Positions 21,333 through 56,789 of a DNA stretch of 64,000 bases are shown here, piece by piece (the stretch's first letter is position 1; each line of letters begins with the position of its first letter). Source of the DNA: Bursaphelenchus xylophilus (taxonomy: Eukaryota > Nematoda > Chromadorea > Rhabditida > Aphelenchoididae); the NCBI GenBank assembly GCA_904066235.2, contig CAJFCV020000006.1, forward strand, positions 10,354,001-10,418,000, in the 5' to 3' direction. Made by a program: the position numbers and the translations under genes. Under the pieces are notes generated by a model. It was not told where the DNA came from. It worked only from the letters and a program-made list of their open reading frames with translations, and searched no databases.

Positions 21333-24300
21333 ATGTCCGCGCGGGATTTGCAATCCCAATACGATGCTCTCTGCGAAAACCTGACCAAGAAATACTACGT
21401 CCTGAAGAATCGAGACTATGTTTTGCGGCACGTGGACCTACATCAGTATGATACGGACGATGAAGGAGAGTATTTCCGATTGAGAAATGTTCAGGTGAGC
21501 AAATAAAGAGGTTCAGCGAAATTTAAACGGAATGGGTTTGAATTTTTGGTGGAAATTTTGGGAAATTCTGCAATTTTGGTGGATTTTTTGATTTTTTCGC
21601 GATTTTTTTGAAAATTTAAGGTTAAAATGGCGCAATATGTTGGTATAAAGAAAGATCATGGCTTTTCAGACTATGAGAAAAAAAATCGAGCCATAATTTT
21701 TAGATTTTTAGAAAGAAAAATGCGAATTTTTTGAGGTTTTTTGAAAATTTTCGAATTTTTCAGATTTTTTTGAATTTTCAAAAAAATTGATAATAAAATC
21801 TAAATTTTTTGGCTGAAAAATATTCTGCAAGGTGTGTGGGATAATTTTGAGTATTTTTATCCAAGTTTCCAATTAGATTTTCCCCTAAAAATTCGAATTT
21901 TTCAGGAAAAGGTCGGCCAAAAATGCGCCCAGTACACGCCCGGCCTATGGCGCGGCCACACCACCTTCACACACCCGATGAAGGGCCTCCCAGCCAAGCT
22001 CGGCGACGAATACCCCCAACTGAAACACTCTCTGACCCAGGCGTACTGTAAATTTATTCAGATCTTGGAGGAGAATCCGGAGCTGACCAGAGGTCATTTG
22101 GAGACCAGCGATGAGGAATTTAGGTGAGTTTGGGCGGTGGAAATGTTTATTAGAGAGGTGTTTTGTCTTTATTTTGTTATTTTGAATTATTTCCCGTCAA
22201 TAGAAAGAAGCTCCCTGAATTTCAGGGTTTTCGTGGTGGGACCAAAAAACGGAATTTTTATGTGCGGTAATGGTTTGAAACACGATGGGTGTTACCATTT
22301 GAGATATTATTGAGCTATTGATCTAATTTATATTAAATTTGGAACTTTTTGAAAAATCAGGTTTTCGTGGTGAGACCCAAAAGTTTTAATTGTAATGTCA
22401 GAGGAGCTTAAAATACGCTGTTTTATTCTTTATTCTTGTTTTTGGTGTTGACAGATATAGTTTTTATCGAATTCAGACTTTTATTGAAAATTCAGGTTTT
22501 CGTGGTGAGACCCGAAAATTTGAAATTTCAAGTCAGAAAAGTTTAAAATACGCCATACTGTGATTTTTGCCTGTTTTTAAATTTACAAGATATAGTTTTT
22601 TGTCAAATTTAGGCTTTGTTTGAGAATTCAGGTTTTCGTGGTGAGACCCAAAAATTTGAATTATCACGTCAGAAAACTTTAAAATACGATGATTTTTGCC
22701 TGTTTTTGAAGTTACCAGATATATTCTTTTGTCAAATTTTCGGCTTATTTGAAAATTCACGTTTTCGTGGTGAGACCCAAAAATTAAAAATTTTGCTTAA
22801 AAATGTGTTCATCGCTCCTTTTGATGGGTCTAATTGCATTTTCCGCCTTCCAGAAGCCTCCATCTCTGCGAAGCGCCGGGGAATTTCGTACGCGCTCTGG
22901 GCGACTACCTCCCAGAGCAAGAATTCAACAAGTGGATCTGGCGAATGAACAGCCTCAACCCCTACCACGAATCCACCGATCTCCGCCAAATCCTGTTCGA
23001 CGACACGTTCATGATCCGAAACATGCAAAACATGGTGTTCGGCACCGACAACACCGGCAATGTGACCATGTTCACCGAGGATTACGTGGGAAACATGGTC
23101 GGAGAAACGGGGAAATTCCACTTGGTGACGTGCGACGGGAGCTTTGATTGTCATGTAAGGAGTGGAAAATAGGTTTGAGGACGTTTGGCGGAAGAAAAAT
23201 TTGAATTCTTGGTTTCCCGCCAAAATTTTATTTTTTGGCATTGTGTTGCAAGACCGTAAAAGGCCATAAAAATGGCGAAAAAATTGTGCAGTAAAGCTCT
23301 ATAGGGCTCCAGAGAGATTTTAGCAAGTTTTTAAGGCTTGAAACAGAATGCCAACAAATCAGAATTTCCCGTCGGGACTCAGATTTTGAGGCGTAAAACT
23401 GCGAAATTAGTACGGAAAGATGACCAAATAAACATTTGGATTGTATTTTTTTACTTTTTTGAAATTTTTTCAACGTTTTCGTGGCAGGACCAAGCCTCAA
23501 ACCAAAATTCGAAATTTTGAATTACAGTAAGGCTTCATTGTGCATGATGTTTTAGGATGTCCCCGGAGAGCAAGAACGCATCACATACACTCTGTTCAAC
23601 CAGTGCTGGCGGGCGGCGAGCAAGTGCATACAGCGGAACGGCTGTTTTGTCATGAAGATCTACACCTTCTTCTCAGACGAAATGCAAAGCCTCCTCACGC
23701 AAATCAGCAGCTGTTTTCAGCGAGTTGTGTTCCAGAAACCGGCCTGCAGCAAGCCTGGGAATTCCGAGGTACGAGTTTTGGGATGTTTGAGCGAAATTTT
23801 TTGGGTTACGGTGGGATTGAAAAGTTGCGATTTTTGATTACTGTAATGTTTTTTAATACTAAAAAAGTTCATCCTAGAGAGTTTTTGGGCTGCCAAGGCT
23901 ATTTTTGAATTCTATTTTATCTTTTTGGGTTACGGTAGGATTACGGTAGAATTTAAAATTTCGAATTTCTGGTTACTGTAACGGGGAAATTGGAAGTTAC
24001 GGAGATTCTAAACGTATATTAGACGATTCTAGATGACAATGACTGTTTGTTTTTCAGATATATCTGATTTGCATCGGGTTTGATGACAACTTGGTCAACA
24101 ACAATATTGATGCCGCAGCCCATGTAATCCCGGTAAGATCTTGAAAATTTTGGCTTTTTATACAGTATAGAGCGTAAAAAGTAATGCGGATTTGATTTTA
24201 CTGCATAATTCGATAACGTTTTGTGGTTTCAGGCCCTCAAAAGCGCGGCCAATTTCTTCTCCGCCCACCAACGGGAAATGATCCAGTTCAACCTGAAATC

Positions 24301-26603
24301 CTACGCCAAATTGAACCCCCGAGAAAGGGTAGGTGCAGAATTTCATGTTGTTTTAAAATACGCATTGGTTTGGTTTGATTTCTTTAGCAAAGAGGTTTTA
24401 TAACGAAAAATTTTGAGAATTTTGACAAATTTTTTAAAATTTCCATTTTTTCCCCGTAATTTTTTCGATTCCAGATAGCGTTGGTGATCAAGAAAACGAA
24501 CTTGGTCCTGGAGGAAATGAACAAGCATTTCGGGTTTTTGGCCAAAGCCGAGGAACGCCGCTCCCGCACCGAACTTTACCCTAAGCTGGAGCTGAACCCG
24601 TGGCTCAGGTCGGCGTGGGCTGGAGTTCACACCAAAGACCATGCAACGGAAGACTATTTGTACAAGGTAAGGGCTTACGAAACGCTTCTGACGGTTTTAA
24701 AATTGGAAATTTGGATTTTGAACAAGTTTTGGAAACGGCAGCTCGCGCCCGAGGTTTTGATGGAAAATGGCGATATTTGGCGGAAAACCCGTAGAAATGA
24801 CGTTAATAGACTTGGGAAAGGCTGAAAATAAGATTTTTTTGCTGATTTATAAGTAAATTCAAATTTTTGGGTCCCAACACGAAAACATTGAATATCAGGG
24901 AAACTCAAAAAATCGCTGGAAAAAAGTCAAAATACCACATTTTGAAGATTGTAAAGCATGAATAATGGAGTTTTTCGGCTTTTCAGATCTCAACAACAAA
25001 AAATTTCCCGGTTACCGTAACCCTGGAGTCGGATCCCTTCCCCACGCTGGAGAAGCTCTATCAAGCCGTCCCCCGGATCGACTGTCTTTCTCGACATCCA
25101 TTTGTCACCGCTTCCCATCACTGTGCCCGCACCGTTTTCCCCGACAGATCACCGGCCCTCCAGGCGACAATGTTCGCGGACTGCAAACTGCTACAGTATG
25201 CCAGGGAGATAAATTTGGTAAGAAATTTTACTCTTAGGTGGTTTGAAATTTTCGACACAATGTCTATGCGACATTTTCAGCCCTACTTCGACCTATGTTG
25301 CGAGAATCCGCAGGCATTCCGTAGGCTTCGACATGAGCTGGTCCAAGAATGCGATGGTGTATATGTGGACAGCCCGTTTATGTGCAAAAATGCGTGGCTG
25401 GAGTTGTGTACGGTGGTGGTAAGTCGTATACGATAATTTTGAGCGAAGTGTAATTGAGGAAAATTGAGTTTTGAGCGATTTTTGAAATGGCAGCTCGCGC
25501 CCGAGGTTTGGGTCGAAAGTTGTTAGAAACGTCCGGAAATTGAGTCAACTGAAGGTAATAGGCCGCTGAGGTTGTTGTGGCAATATTTTTGATGGATTTG
25601 GGGATTTATTTTTGGACTTTTGGGTCCCACCACGAAAACCCTGAATGTCAGGAAATGTCTAAATTTTGTGAAAATTATTGTGAAAATGTGTTTTTTGGAC
25701 ACTGAAAATGGCGCTGAGCCTATTTCAGGCCTATGGATCCCCGGCCGGCTGTCATTATCCCCGCCGAAACCATCTCGTCCAACTGATCGACGATGAACAT
25801 CCCCATCTCATCGACCGGGTCCACATCTACCTAACATACGGTGAACAAATGATCCTCACACGGTTCGCGGCCTCGGTGATATTTTTCTTGGCCGAATTCT
25901 TCGAGAAAGTCGCATTTGACAAGAAAGGAGTCCACTTTTTACATCGGGTAAGTCTAAAATAAGGTGAATCAAGGTGGAAAAATGGGCAGGGTTGGAAAGA
26001 AATGCGTGAAAAGACTGATGTTGGGGAGTACAATTAGTGTTAATTAGAAATTTTCCTTTTTTGGAAGATTTGTGAAATTTTGAATTTTTTTGGGTATCGC
26101 CACGAAAAGCTGAAAGTTAAAAAAAAAGGTAGTTAAATTGTGGAGAAATGTTGTATAAATGAAGAAATAATCGTAGACGACGTATTTTACCCATTTTTTC
26201 AATAAATTTCTTGGGTTTTGAGTCCCGCCACGAAAACCCTGAATTTCAGGGAAGGTTGAATTTTTGGCAGAAAATGACTGAAAATGATAAATAGAACAGT
26301 CACACGAAGATTTACACCGTATTTTAAATATCTTTGGCACTTTTTAATTTGAAAAAACCCTCTGAAAAATTGGAATTTTGAGATTTTTTGGAAATTGCTT
26401 TCGAGTTTTAGAAGCACATCTCGCCCGAACTCTCAAATTACATCAACCAGGTGGCGGTTGGGCTTCCCGACTCCTACGATCTCCTCCAATTCGTGCCTTC
26501 TATCCTTTTCGCTGCGCCCAAACTCCATCAACACCTGCTCGATTACAATAACAGCTCGCTGTTGCATTCCATCGAGAAGATTGAATACAAATCTTGCGAG
26601 TAG
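21333..26603 (+). CDS. CMTR2: Cap-specific mRNA (nucleoside-2'-O-)methyltransferase 2
   Basis: Eleven exons: 21333-21494, 21906-22123, 22854-23154, 23556-23768, 24058-24132, 24233-24328, 24475-24666, 24987-25217, 25281-25418, 25729-25947, 26412-26603, giving 678 residues. CMTR2 methylates the ribose of the second transcribed nucleotide (cap2) using S-adenosylmethionine. The RrmJ/FtsJ fold is visible: the SAM-binding loop LHLCEAPGNF at 129-138, NPYHE and FGTDNTGN downstream, the catalytic-type Asp in TCDGS (D221) and Lys in VMKIYTF (K261), then KPGNSE. The C-terminal half (about 330-678) corresponds to the degenerate second methyltransferase-like domain. It is somewhat shorter than vertebrate CMTR2. 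The ATG lies 4 bp after an AATTCCAG acceptor, suggesting trans-splicing. Introns 2, 3, 7, 9 and 10 carry the GGTTTTCGTGGTGGGACCC core. Confidence 0.93.
22224..22785. repeat. ~135-bp tandem array in CMTR2 intron 2 with the TTTTCGTGGTG core
   Basis: The core TTTTCGTGGTGRGACC begins near 22226, 22361, 22495, 22631 and 22761, steps of 130-136 bp. Each core is preceded by TTCAG or TTCA and followed by an AT-rich segment containing TTTAAAATACG. The array takes up most of the 730-bp intron. Confidence 0.88.
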
Positions 26604-26700
26604 AGCGCTAGTAGTGTGTTTTCGTATGTTTTCAATTATTTTGTGCGAATGTTTGTACATATGCATGGTATTTATAAAAAAAATTCTATTGAGAAATAAT

Positions 26701-28041
26701 TTATTGCAAAGTCTTGTTCTGGGTCTTGTAGGAGATGTAGCTGTTCCAGATCAGAGACGCGAGCTGCACAAAGACCACACGATAATTGAGGGGGACAAAG
26801 TTGAGGTTGATCAGCTGGACGGCTGGCCAAAATTGAAGGGAGGTCACGTAAATGTCCCAGATGATTTTTTTCATCGAATCAAAGGCTTGTTGCGGAGTAG
26901 CGCCCTCCATTATACCCAAAACCATTAGAATTGAGGCTCCAAAACAAGGGGAGAACAGGATCTGAAGACGGGATTAGCGATATTGTCCAGGGTTTTTGCA
27001 GTCTTGAGACAAATTATTATATTATCCATGATGACTTTTGATATCAAAGATTTTGATATTCCTGTTGTGAAAGATTGATATAATCATAGAACATGGTCTG
27101 GAATGCCTTCTAAATGAATTTACAGACTGTTCTATTATCATTTTTATCCGGTTTTCACCAATTTCCTAGATGAATATTACAGTAACGGACTTGATCCAGT
27201 GGCAAAGAACGTACAATTTTGCACCCGGGAAGTATCAAAAATGTAGCAAAATACCTTTCTCTCTCTCACTCCTTTCAAAACGGAGATTTTTATTCGGAGA
27301 GGGGAGGTATTTTGCTGCATTTTTGATACTTCCCGGATGCAAAATGGTACGTTTTTTGCCACTGTATCTGGTCAGTTCACTGTAATATTCATCCAGGAAA
27401 GTGGTGAAAAACGGATAAAAATGATAGTAAAACAGCCGGTAAATTTATTTAGAAGGCATTCCAGCACATGTTCTATGATTATGTCAACCTTTCACAACAA
27501 GAATATCAAAAATTTTTCGATATCAAAAGTCATCATGGATAATATAATAATTTGTCTCAAGACTGCAAAAACTATGTGAGTTTCGCTTTTTTGGACAAAA
27601 AAAACTGTAAAATGAAAGAACGATAGTTCTTTGCCCACCTGATCAACAGCCAGACGCTTGAAAATGGCGCCTTTTCCTCCGATCATCTCCAAAACACGGA
27701 ACCAGCGATTCAGAATCGGCGCCATCCAGAAGGCCGGCATGATGAAGAACCGCGCTCCACGCCCATAATCGTACTGTTTTAGGGGCTTTCGTTCGATAGC
27801 CAACTGGCAAACCGCATCACCGGCAACTCCAATCACACCTAGAGAAACAATTATATTATCCATGACAAAAACGGGTCTTTCGTGTTGTCCATGATAAATT
27901 TTATCAAATTTTGTGAAAGTAATTAATCTCCGAGACCTAAAATTGAAATAAACAATAAAAAAAATAAGCCAACTTACCAGCCGAAACAATCTGTGTGGCC
28001 AGCGGACGACGTGCCATCAATCGAAGATAGGCGCTCAGCAT
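26701..28041 (-). CDS. Mpv17/PMP22 family membrane protein, paralogue 1
   Basis: Exons 27978-28041, 27639-27838 and 26701-26961 encode 174 residues, the usual family length. Mpv17/PXMP2 proteins are small four-helix inner-mitochondrial or peroxisomal membrane proteins; the human proteins act in mitochondrial DNA maintenance or form pores. Seen here: the N-terminal YLRLMARRPLATQ motif, GDAVCQ, YDYGRGARFF, PILNRWFRVLE, the AVDQ segment, SPCFGASI, and the signature FWPAVQLINLNFVPLNYRV followed by WNSYISY near the C terminus. Which organelle it serves cannot be told. An in-frame ATG farther upstream (to 28164) is possible, but the chosen start matches family N termini. It converges with CMTR2. 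Intron 2 is mostly an inverted repeat. Confidence 0.9.
26992..27572. repeat. Inverted repeat filling Mpv17-like gene 1 intron 2
   Basis: Terminal sequence TTTTTGCAGTCTTGAGAC at the left has its complement GTCTCAAGACTGCAAAAA at the right. Arms of about 285 bp meet near 27285 and include ATTATCCATGATGACTTTTG, TGGAATGCCTTCTAAAT and CCGGGAAGTATCAAAAATG on one side with their complements on the other. It covers about 580 of the 677 intron bases, leaving 30 and 66 bp at the splice sites. Confidence 0.9.
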
Positions 28042-28589
28042 TTTCGCGGCTCCAAAACGGCCAATAGTTGATTGCGATTCGATAGCAAATGAACCAATTT
28101 GTGATTCCTCGGTCACGTTCCAAAGAACAATTAAAATTTCATGCGTGAAATTCTCATTTCGCACTTTGAATCCGATATTATCCGTGATGGATAATATTTT
28201 GATATAAAACTCTAGTTTTTTTGGTGCAATATGGTTGATAAATGAATTTGTAAGTGAAAATAAGTTTAGCCCTTTCTATTAAACTTATTTTTCTTCAACT
28301 GTGTGCTAAAATAAAAGGGTAACATCAAAATTTTTGATATTAGTCGTGATGGATAATATTTTGATGTCAAACCCAACATTTTCATCGTGATTTCGAGAGA
28401 TAAACAAAATTAAAAGAACGACCGGGTCTAGTACTTTGTAAAAGTTTCATTCATTTCAATTAAAAATCCTAAAAGAAGTTGAAAAAATCAAAACTTTGAC
28501 ATTACGCATGATGGATAACATTTTCACGTAAAAGTCAGTTTTATTCCCTGAATTTCTTGAGCGAAAGGAATGTATAAGTGAGGTAACAC
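28042..28589. repeat. Spacer between Mpv17-like paralogues with ~162-bp tandem repeats
   Basis: GATGGATAATATTTTGAT-type cores occur near 28186, 28347 and 28509, about 162 bp apart, separated by AT-rich spacers. They contain the reverse complement of the ATTATCCAT motif found elsewhere in the window. No coding sequence is apparent. Confidence 0.7.
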
Positions 28590-29277
28590 CTATTCCATGA
28601 AGTAGTCCGTATCTACCGGCTTCTGCGTGCGGAATGATAAGTAGGAATTCCAGATAAGGGCCGCCATCTGAACGAAGATCACCCGAAAGTTGATGGGGAT
28701 CAGGTTGAGGTTGATCAATTGTACGAATGGCCAGAACTAAAAGCAGAATAAACTTTAAGAAACGCTCTTACCTGTAAGCTTTTGAAATAGACTTCAACAC
28801 ACATACTTTTTGTGTGATCAAAGGCTTTTTTGGCATCCAAACTCTCCATGAAGCCCAAAACAAAAATGATCGAAGCTCCAAAGCAAGGTGACCAACAGAG
28901 CTAAAATCTGGCGTACAGCTGTGGCAAGGTTCTGCCTACCTGATCCACGGCCAATCTCTTCCATATCGCGCCTTTTCCTCCGATTTTCTCCAAAACTCGG
29001 AACCATCTGCTTAAAATCGGTGCCTAAAGCAAAATAAACCCAAAAAAACGTGTGACATACCACATAACACGAGGGCATAAGGAAAAATCTGATGCCTCTC
29101 TGCAAATCGTACTGTTTTAGCGACCGTTTCTCCACTACAAATTGCGCGATTCCATCTCCCGCGCATCCGATCACACCTAGGATAATATAAACGAAAAAAA
29201 TGAAGGGATTTACCTGCAGATACCATCTGCGTGATCAACGGACGTCGAGAAAGGAGTCGAAGGTAGGCCTGGAGCAT
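28590..29277 (-). CDS. Mpv17/PMP22 family membrane protein, paralogue 2
   Basis: Exons 29214-29277, 29061-29176, 28940-29023, 28772-28900 and 28590-28736 encode 179 residues. It is a tandem paralogue of the neighbouring gene: MLQAYLRLLSRRPL, GVIGCAGDGIAQ, QYDLQRGIRFF, APILSRWFRVLEKIGGKGA, SPCFGASI and FWPFVQLINLNLIPINFRV line up residue for residue with paralogue 1. The intron pattern differs: exons 2 and 3 here (116 + 84 bp) equal the single 200-bp exon 2 of paralogue 1, and the last two exons equal its exon 3 plus a short C-terminal extension. The start is again uncertain because the frame stays open upstream to 29349. Confidence 0.9.
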
Positions 29278-29743
29278 TCCGCAACCGGTACTTTGCTCAT
29301 TTTTCACGAGAATAAAAGGAGAAATGAAAGATAAAGAAATTCGGGTCAACTGTTTCCCTTTTGGGTCATGTGTTTGTCGGGCGCTACAAATGGCTTGTAA
29401 GGCAGCCTAAAGCGTTGAAATATGAAACAGATCAGACAGAAAGCACAAAACAATAGTATTATCCAAAATATCATCAATAATTTATTGCAAAATATATTAA
29501 AAATTAAAAAAAATACTGATATAACAATGAATGAAAAAAACATGATTTAAAATTCGTATTTTACCCTAGTAAACTCGTAGATATGATAATCAAAATACAC
29601 GGGGGATCTCATGGAATGTGAAAAAATACCCAAATTGGAAACTGACTAGGAATGGGATACTGTAACAAGATTAACAAAATAAAAACAATCGAAAAACGTG
29701 GAAAAACAAAGAAGAATGTATTTACAACGATGAGAGAGGAGAT

Positions 29744-53582
<23,839 letters not shown>

Positions 53583-53588
<6 letters not shown>

Positions 53589-54706
53589 ACCGTGGTCAAA
53601 ACAGGTCTGAAACAAGTACAATATCACTTAGCAGTAAAATATCACGGATATCGACGAATACGGGCAAAAATCACAATTCCTCCAGCAGAAACACGTGCTG
53701 TGGCCAGAGAAACAACACGTTTCCGTCTTCCGAAAAAAAGATTTCCGCGGAATTCTTCGGAATTGATAAAATTCGCAATTTCTCCAGGGGTGGTCAGCAG
53801 ACCCTATTTTTCCGATTTTCGGCCCGCGGCCCGGCCCGTCTAATCACCGGCCCGGCCCGGCCCGTCTAGTCTTTTTCCAGGCCCGGCCCGGCCCGGCCCG
53901 TGACGGGCCTGGCCCGGCCCGGCCCGGCCCGTGCAGGCCCGTCTATAGAGGGTTCTGCGAACTGCGCCCAGGCTCGGGATCTAAACTGAGGCAAAAAAGG
54001 CGTTGATCTAGCTAGTAAAGGATCAATGTGATAGTTTTGTGGTTCTATAATGGAACTATAGACTTGTAAACGTGTTAGAACTTGAGAAACAGCAACTATA
54101 ACAACATCAATTAATTTTCCCGGCGCGAAAACAATGAATGCCAACGGTTTGGCATTGTATTTTAGACGGGCCGGGCCGGGCCGGAAAAAACCCCAGGCCC
54201 GCGGCCCGGCCCGGCCCGGCCCGTGACGGGCCCGGCCCGTTTGTCAATTTCCATTTTTGAGGCCGGCCGGCCCGTTTGGGCCGGGCCGGGCCGGCCCGGC
54301 CCGCCGACCACCCCTGAATTTCTCTCTTTGGGAGAAGACTTGGCGCAAAAGAGAGAGAGAGAGAGTTGACTCTTTCCCAAATAATGTTTTTTTTGTTTTG
54401 GGTCGAATTGTTGAGTAAAACGAGGGCTCAAATCAACGTAAATGAACTTCTGGATGAGGTGTGGTCCTGTTTACTAATGATTCGAAGGAAATCTCCTTTT
54501 GGAATCAAGAAAAAACTTTATTTTTTATTAGCCATCTACTATAACATAGTTTATCATGTTTATCAAGCCAAATTGGATGTGTTTCTAGTTACTTTTCCAA
54601 CACTGTTAGAGAGATTTTTTCCAAATTTCAATTTGCAAAGTATAATACGATCCTCAATTTTTATTTATACGAAGCATATAAAAAATTACAAGAACCAGTA
54701 CTGACT
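53583..54706 (+). pseudogene. Plus-strand open frame interrupted by a hAT-like element, unknown product
   Basis: On the plus strand the frame is open from 53583 into the mobile element at 53785. Beyond the element and one target-duplication copy (from 54325) the same frame continues open to a TGA at 54704-54706. Ignoring the insertion, roughly 190 codons are free of stops in AT-rich DNA. The first part is rich in Arg and Lys; the second contains hydrophobic stretches and Lys-rich patches. I do not recognise the family. It lies between the LYST start and the collagen stop on the opposite strand, and its end overlaps the collagen 3' end. It may be a disrupted gene, an older mobile-element remnant or chance. 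Confidence 0.35.
53785..54316. mobile_element. hAT-like non-autonomous element, copy 1 (532 bp)
   Basis: The element begins CAGGGGTGGTC and ends GACCACCCCTG, an inverted terminal repeat of the CAGGGGTGG type common in hAT transposons. It is flanked by a perfect 8-bp duplication AATTTCTC at 53777-53784 and 54317-54324; 8 bp is the hAT signature. Both subterminal zones are arrays of GGCCCGGCCC. The ~200-bp middle is AT-richer (TTCTGCGAACTGCGCCC, CTAGCTAGTAAAGG) and encodes no transposase, so movement would need an enzyme supplied elsewhere. Confidence 0.93.
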
Positions 54707-56710
54707 GGGGGCATATCCATTTCCGCCACTGTTCCCTCGATTGTATCCTCCGTATTGACTTGGGCCGGAGATCTTGTCCAGCTGAGCGCCCAGAATATGC
54801 GTGACTCCGCAGTCGGACGCACAATACGCCGCAGGTTGTCCCGGTTCCCCGGGAGGCCCGAACGATCCCTCCATCCCGGGTAGACCGGGATTTCCGCCCG
54901 GTCCGGGCGGTCCCATCGGCCCGGGCTGGCCCGGAACTCCCGCCTCTTTGGAGGGACGCCCGAACGTGCCCGGAGGGCCTTTCGGTCCGGCTGGACCGGG
55001 CGGGCCACGAACTCCTTTGATCCCAACGCCGGCAACTGCGGTATCGCCAGGAGGGCCTTGTGGGCCTTCGATTCCACGAATTCCCGGGGCTCCAGCTCTT
55101 CCTGGGAACCCAGGTGGACCTGGCAAGCCGGTCCGACCGTCGGGCCCGGGTCCGCCAACTGGACCTTGACCTCCAGCACGGCCTCGTTCTCCTTGTTGAC
55201 CTCTGAAGAGAGAAAATTTTTTGGAACAATGGAAATGGGGTAGTTTGGGGAAAATTTTCTTGTAGCACATATTTCATAAGGTACCAAAAAATAGATTTTA
55301 GTTTCCTAAAATTTTCAGAAAGTTTTTTTTGCATGTTGCAAAGTTTTGTCACAGTTTTGCACAGTGCGGAAGGTAAACATTTTTTGCACAGTGCGGAAAA
55401 TGAAAAATTTTTGCACAGTGCGGAAGGTAAAAAAATTTTGCACAGTGCGGAAAATGAAAAAAAAATTTTGCACCGTGCGGAAAAAAAAAATTGCACAGTG
55501 CGGGAAATAAAAAGTTTTGCACAGTGCGGAAAATCAAAAAAAAATTTTTACACAGTGCAAAATTTTTCTCAATGCAAATTTTCATCACTTCCAAACTCCT
55601 TACCTCTGTCCAGGTGGGCCTCCAGGGCAGATCACACACGGAAGTTCTGGCTCATTCTCCAGTTGAATATCGAATCCGTCATTTCCAGCTTCCCCGGGCA
55701 TTCCGGGCGTTCCAGGCACTCCATCGTCTCCTGGAGTTCCAGCTGGTCCAGTGGGACCAACCGGACAGCCCAGAGAGTGACAGCCTTGGCACAAACGCTT
55801 GTCCCAAAACGAATCTCTCGGCCGACGGCTGAAGAAGATTGTGTTTTGAGTCGGGGAATTCATGGTGATCATCATGAGCTCGGTCCAGATTCTGTCGGTT
55901 CGGAGCTGAAAATTTTTTTAGATTTTTTTATAGTAAGGATTAATTATATGTAATAGGGCAAATTGGTTTTTATTTTGATATTTTTGGGGAAAAAATTCAA
56001 GGGTATAAACCTCCTACCATAGTAAAATTTGGCATAAATTAAGGAAGAAAGGTTTCCAAGTGCGACGCTCAGATTTTCCTCGATCTTATTATTTCTACTA
56101 ACTAGCAAGGGAAGTATCCCAAACGTCGGGTATGGACTAAATATCAATTCCTGAAAGTTTTAGCTCGCGCTTTGCGGGCGCCGCCGAGATATCGGACGAT
56201 TTTTGCCGCCGAGAGAGCAGGCTAAACGTGGAGAGCGGTCAGAGAGAAAAGCGCTTTTTGGCCATAACTTTGGCAGTTTCGTGCGGAAAATTTTGATTTT
56301 TTGTAGAAACATTATCCTTTACGGTAGAAATAGGCATGAAACTTTTGGTGCCGAAATTCGGCAAAAAGTCCTAAATTTTGGCCCACTTTCGATCTAAAAA
56401 TCTCGGTTGTTTCTGCAAAGCGCGAGCTAGCATTCTCGCATGTCTTAGGAAAAATTATTCTAAATTTGTGCCAAGTTTCATCAAAATCTGAGCGTCGCAC
56501 TTGGGGTACTTCCCCTGTAAGCCTACTCCAGGCCAAAAACGTCCCCAAAAAACTGACTTTGAACCCGCCGGACCGTTCCATAATCTCCTGCTCCAATTGG
56601 CCGGTCATCATGAACAAATACGGCACTGTGACCAGCAACATGGTCAACGCGGCCGCACTCGAGAACGCGGCGAAATAGGCCACATTCCGGGCCGTCTGGT
56701 CGCTCCACAT
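54686..56710 (-). CDS. Cuticle collagen
   Basis: Exons 56558-56710, 55604-55905 and 54686-55202 encode 323 residues. Cuticle collagens are secreted by the hypodermis, trimerise and are cross-linked into the exoskeleton. Residues 9-36 are the hydrophobic stretch of the nematode N-terminal collagen domain. RRPR at 78-81 is a subtilisin-type cleavage site. Cys clusters (C90, C93, C98) precede Gly-X-Y blocks, a Cys pair (PCVIC) separates the blocks, and the long second triple-helical block ends at YCASDCGV, a typical C-terminal Cys knot. The exon 1 donor is GTCAGT, chosen because it restores the family pattern [17 protein letters not shown] box lies 62 bp upstream of the ATG. Intron 1 contains a dispersed element and intron 2 a palindrome array. 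Which col gene it corresponds to cannot be told. Confidence 0.93.
55355..55570. repeat. GCAC-N-GTGC array in collagen intron 2
   Basis: Eight palindromes (near 55361, 55386, 55412, 55440, 55471, 55493, 55519 and, mutated as ACACAGTGC, 55550) are about 22-31 bp apart, with spacers of the type GGAAAATGAAAAATTTT. They lie inside the intron 55203-55603. Confidence 0.9.
56050..56517. repeat. Dispersed foldback-like element in collagen intron 1
   Basis: Ends carry CAAGTGCGACGCTCAGATTT (56057 onward) and its complement (to about 56503). Inside is CAAGGGAAGTATCCC (56106) paired with GGGGTACTTCCCCTG (ending 56517). The interior has AGTTTTAGCTCGCGCTTTGC and CTCGGTTGTTTCTGCAAAGC. A related copy is in saposin intron 1. 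Confidence 0.75.
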
Positions 56711-56771
56711 CGCTTTCGCCGATGAAAAAACGAATGGAACGGAAATTGAAAACGTCGAGAAAACGCTTTCA

Positions 56772-56780
56772 CTTTTATAG
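56772..56780 (-). promoter_or_regulatory. TATA box of the collagen gene
   Basis: CTATAAAAG on the minus strand, 62 bp upstream of the collagen ATG, leaving room for a transcription start near 56745. Confidence 0.7.
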
Positions 56781-56789
56781 CACCTGCGA

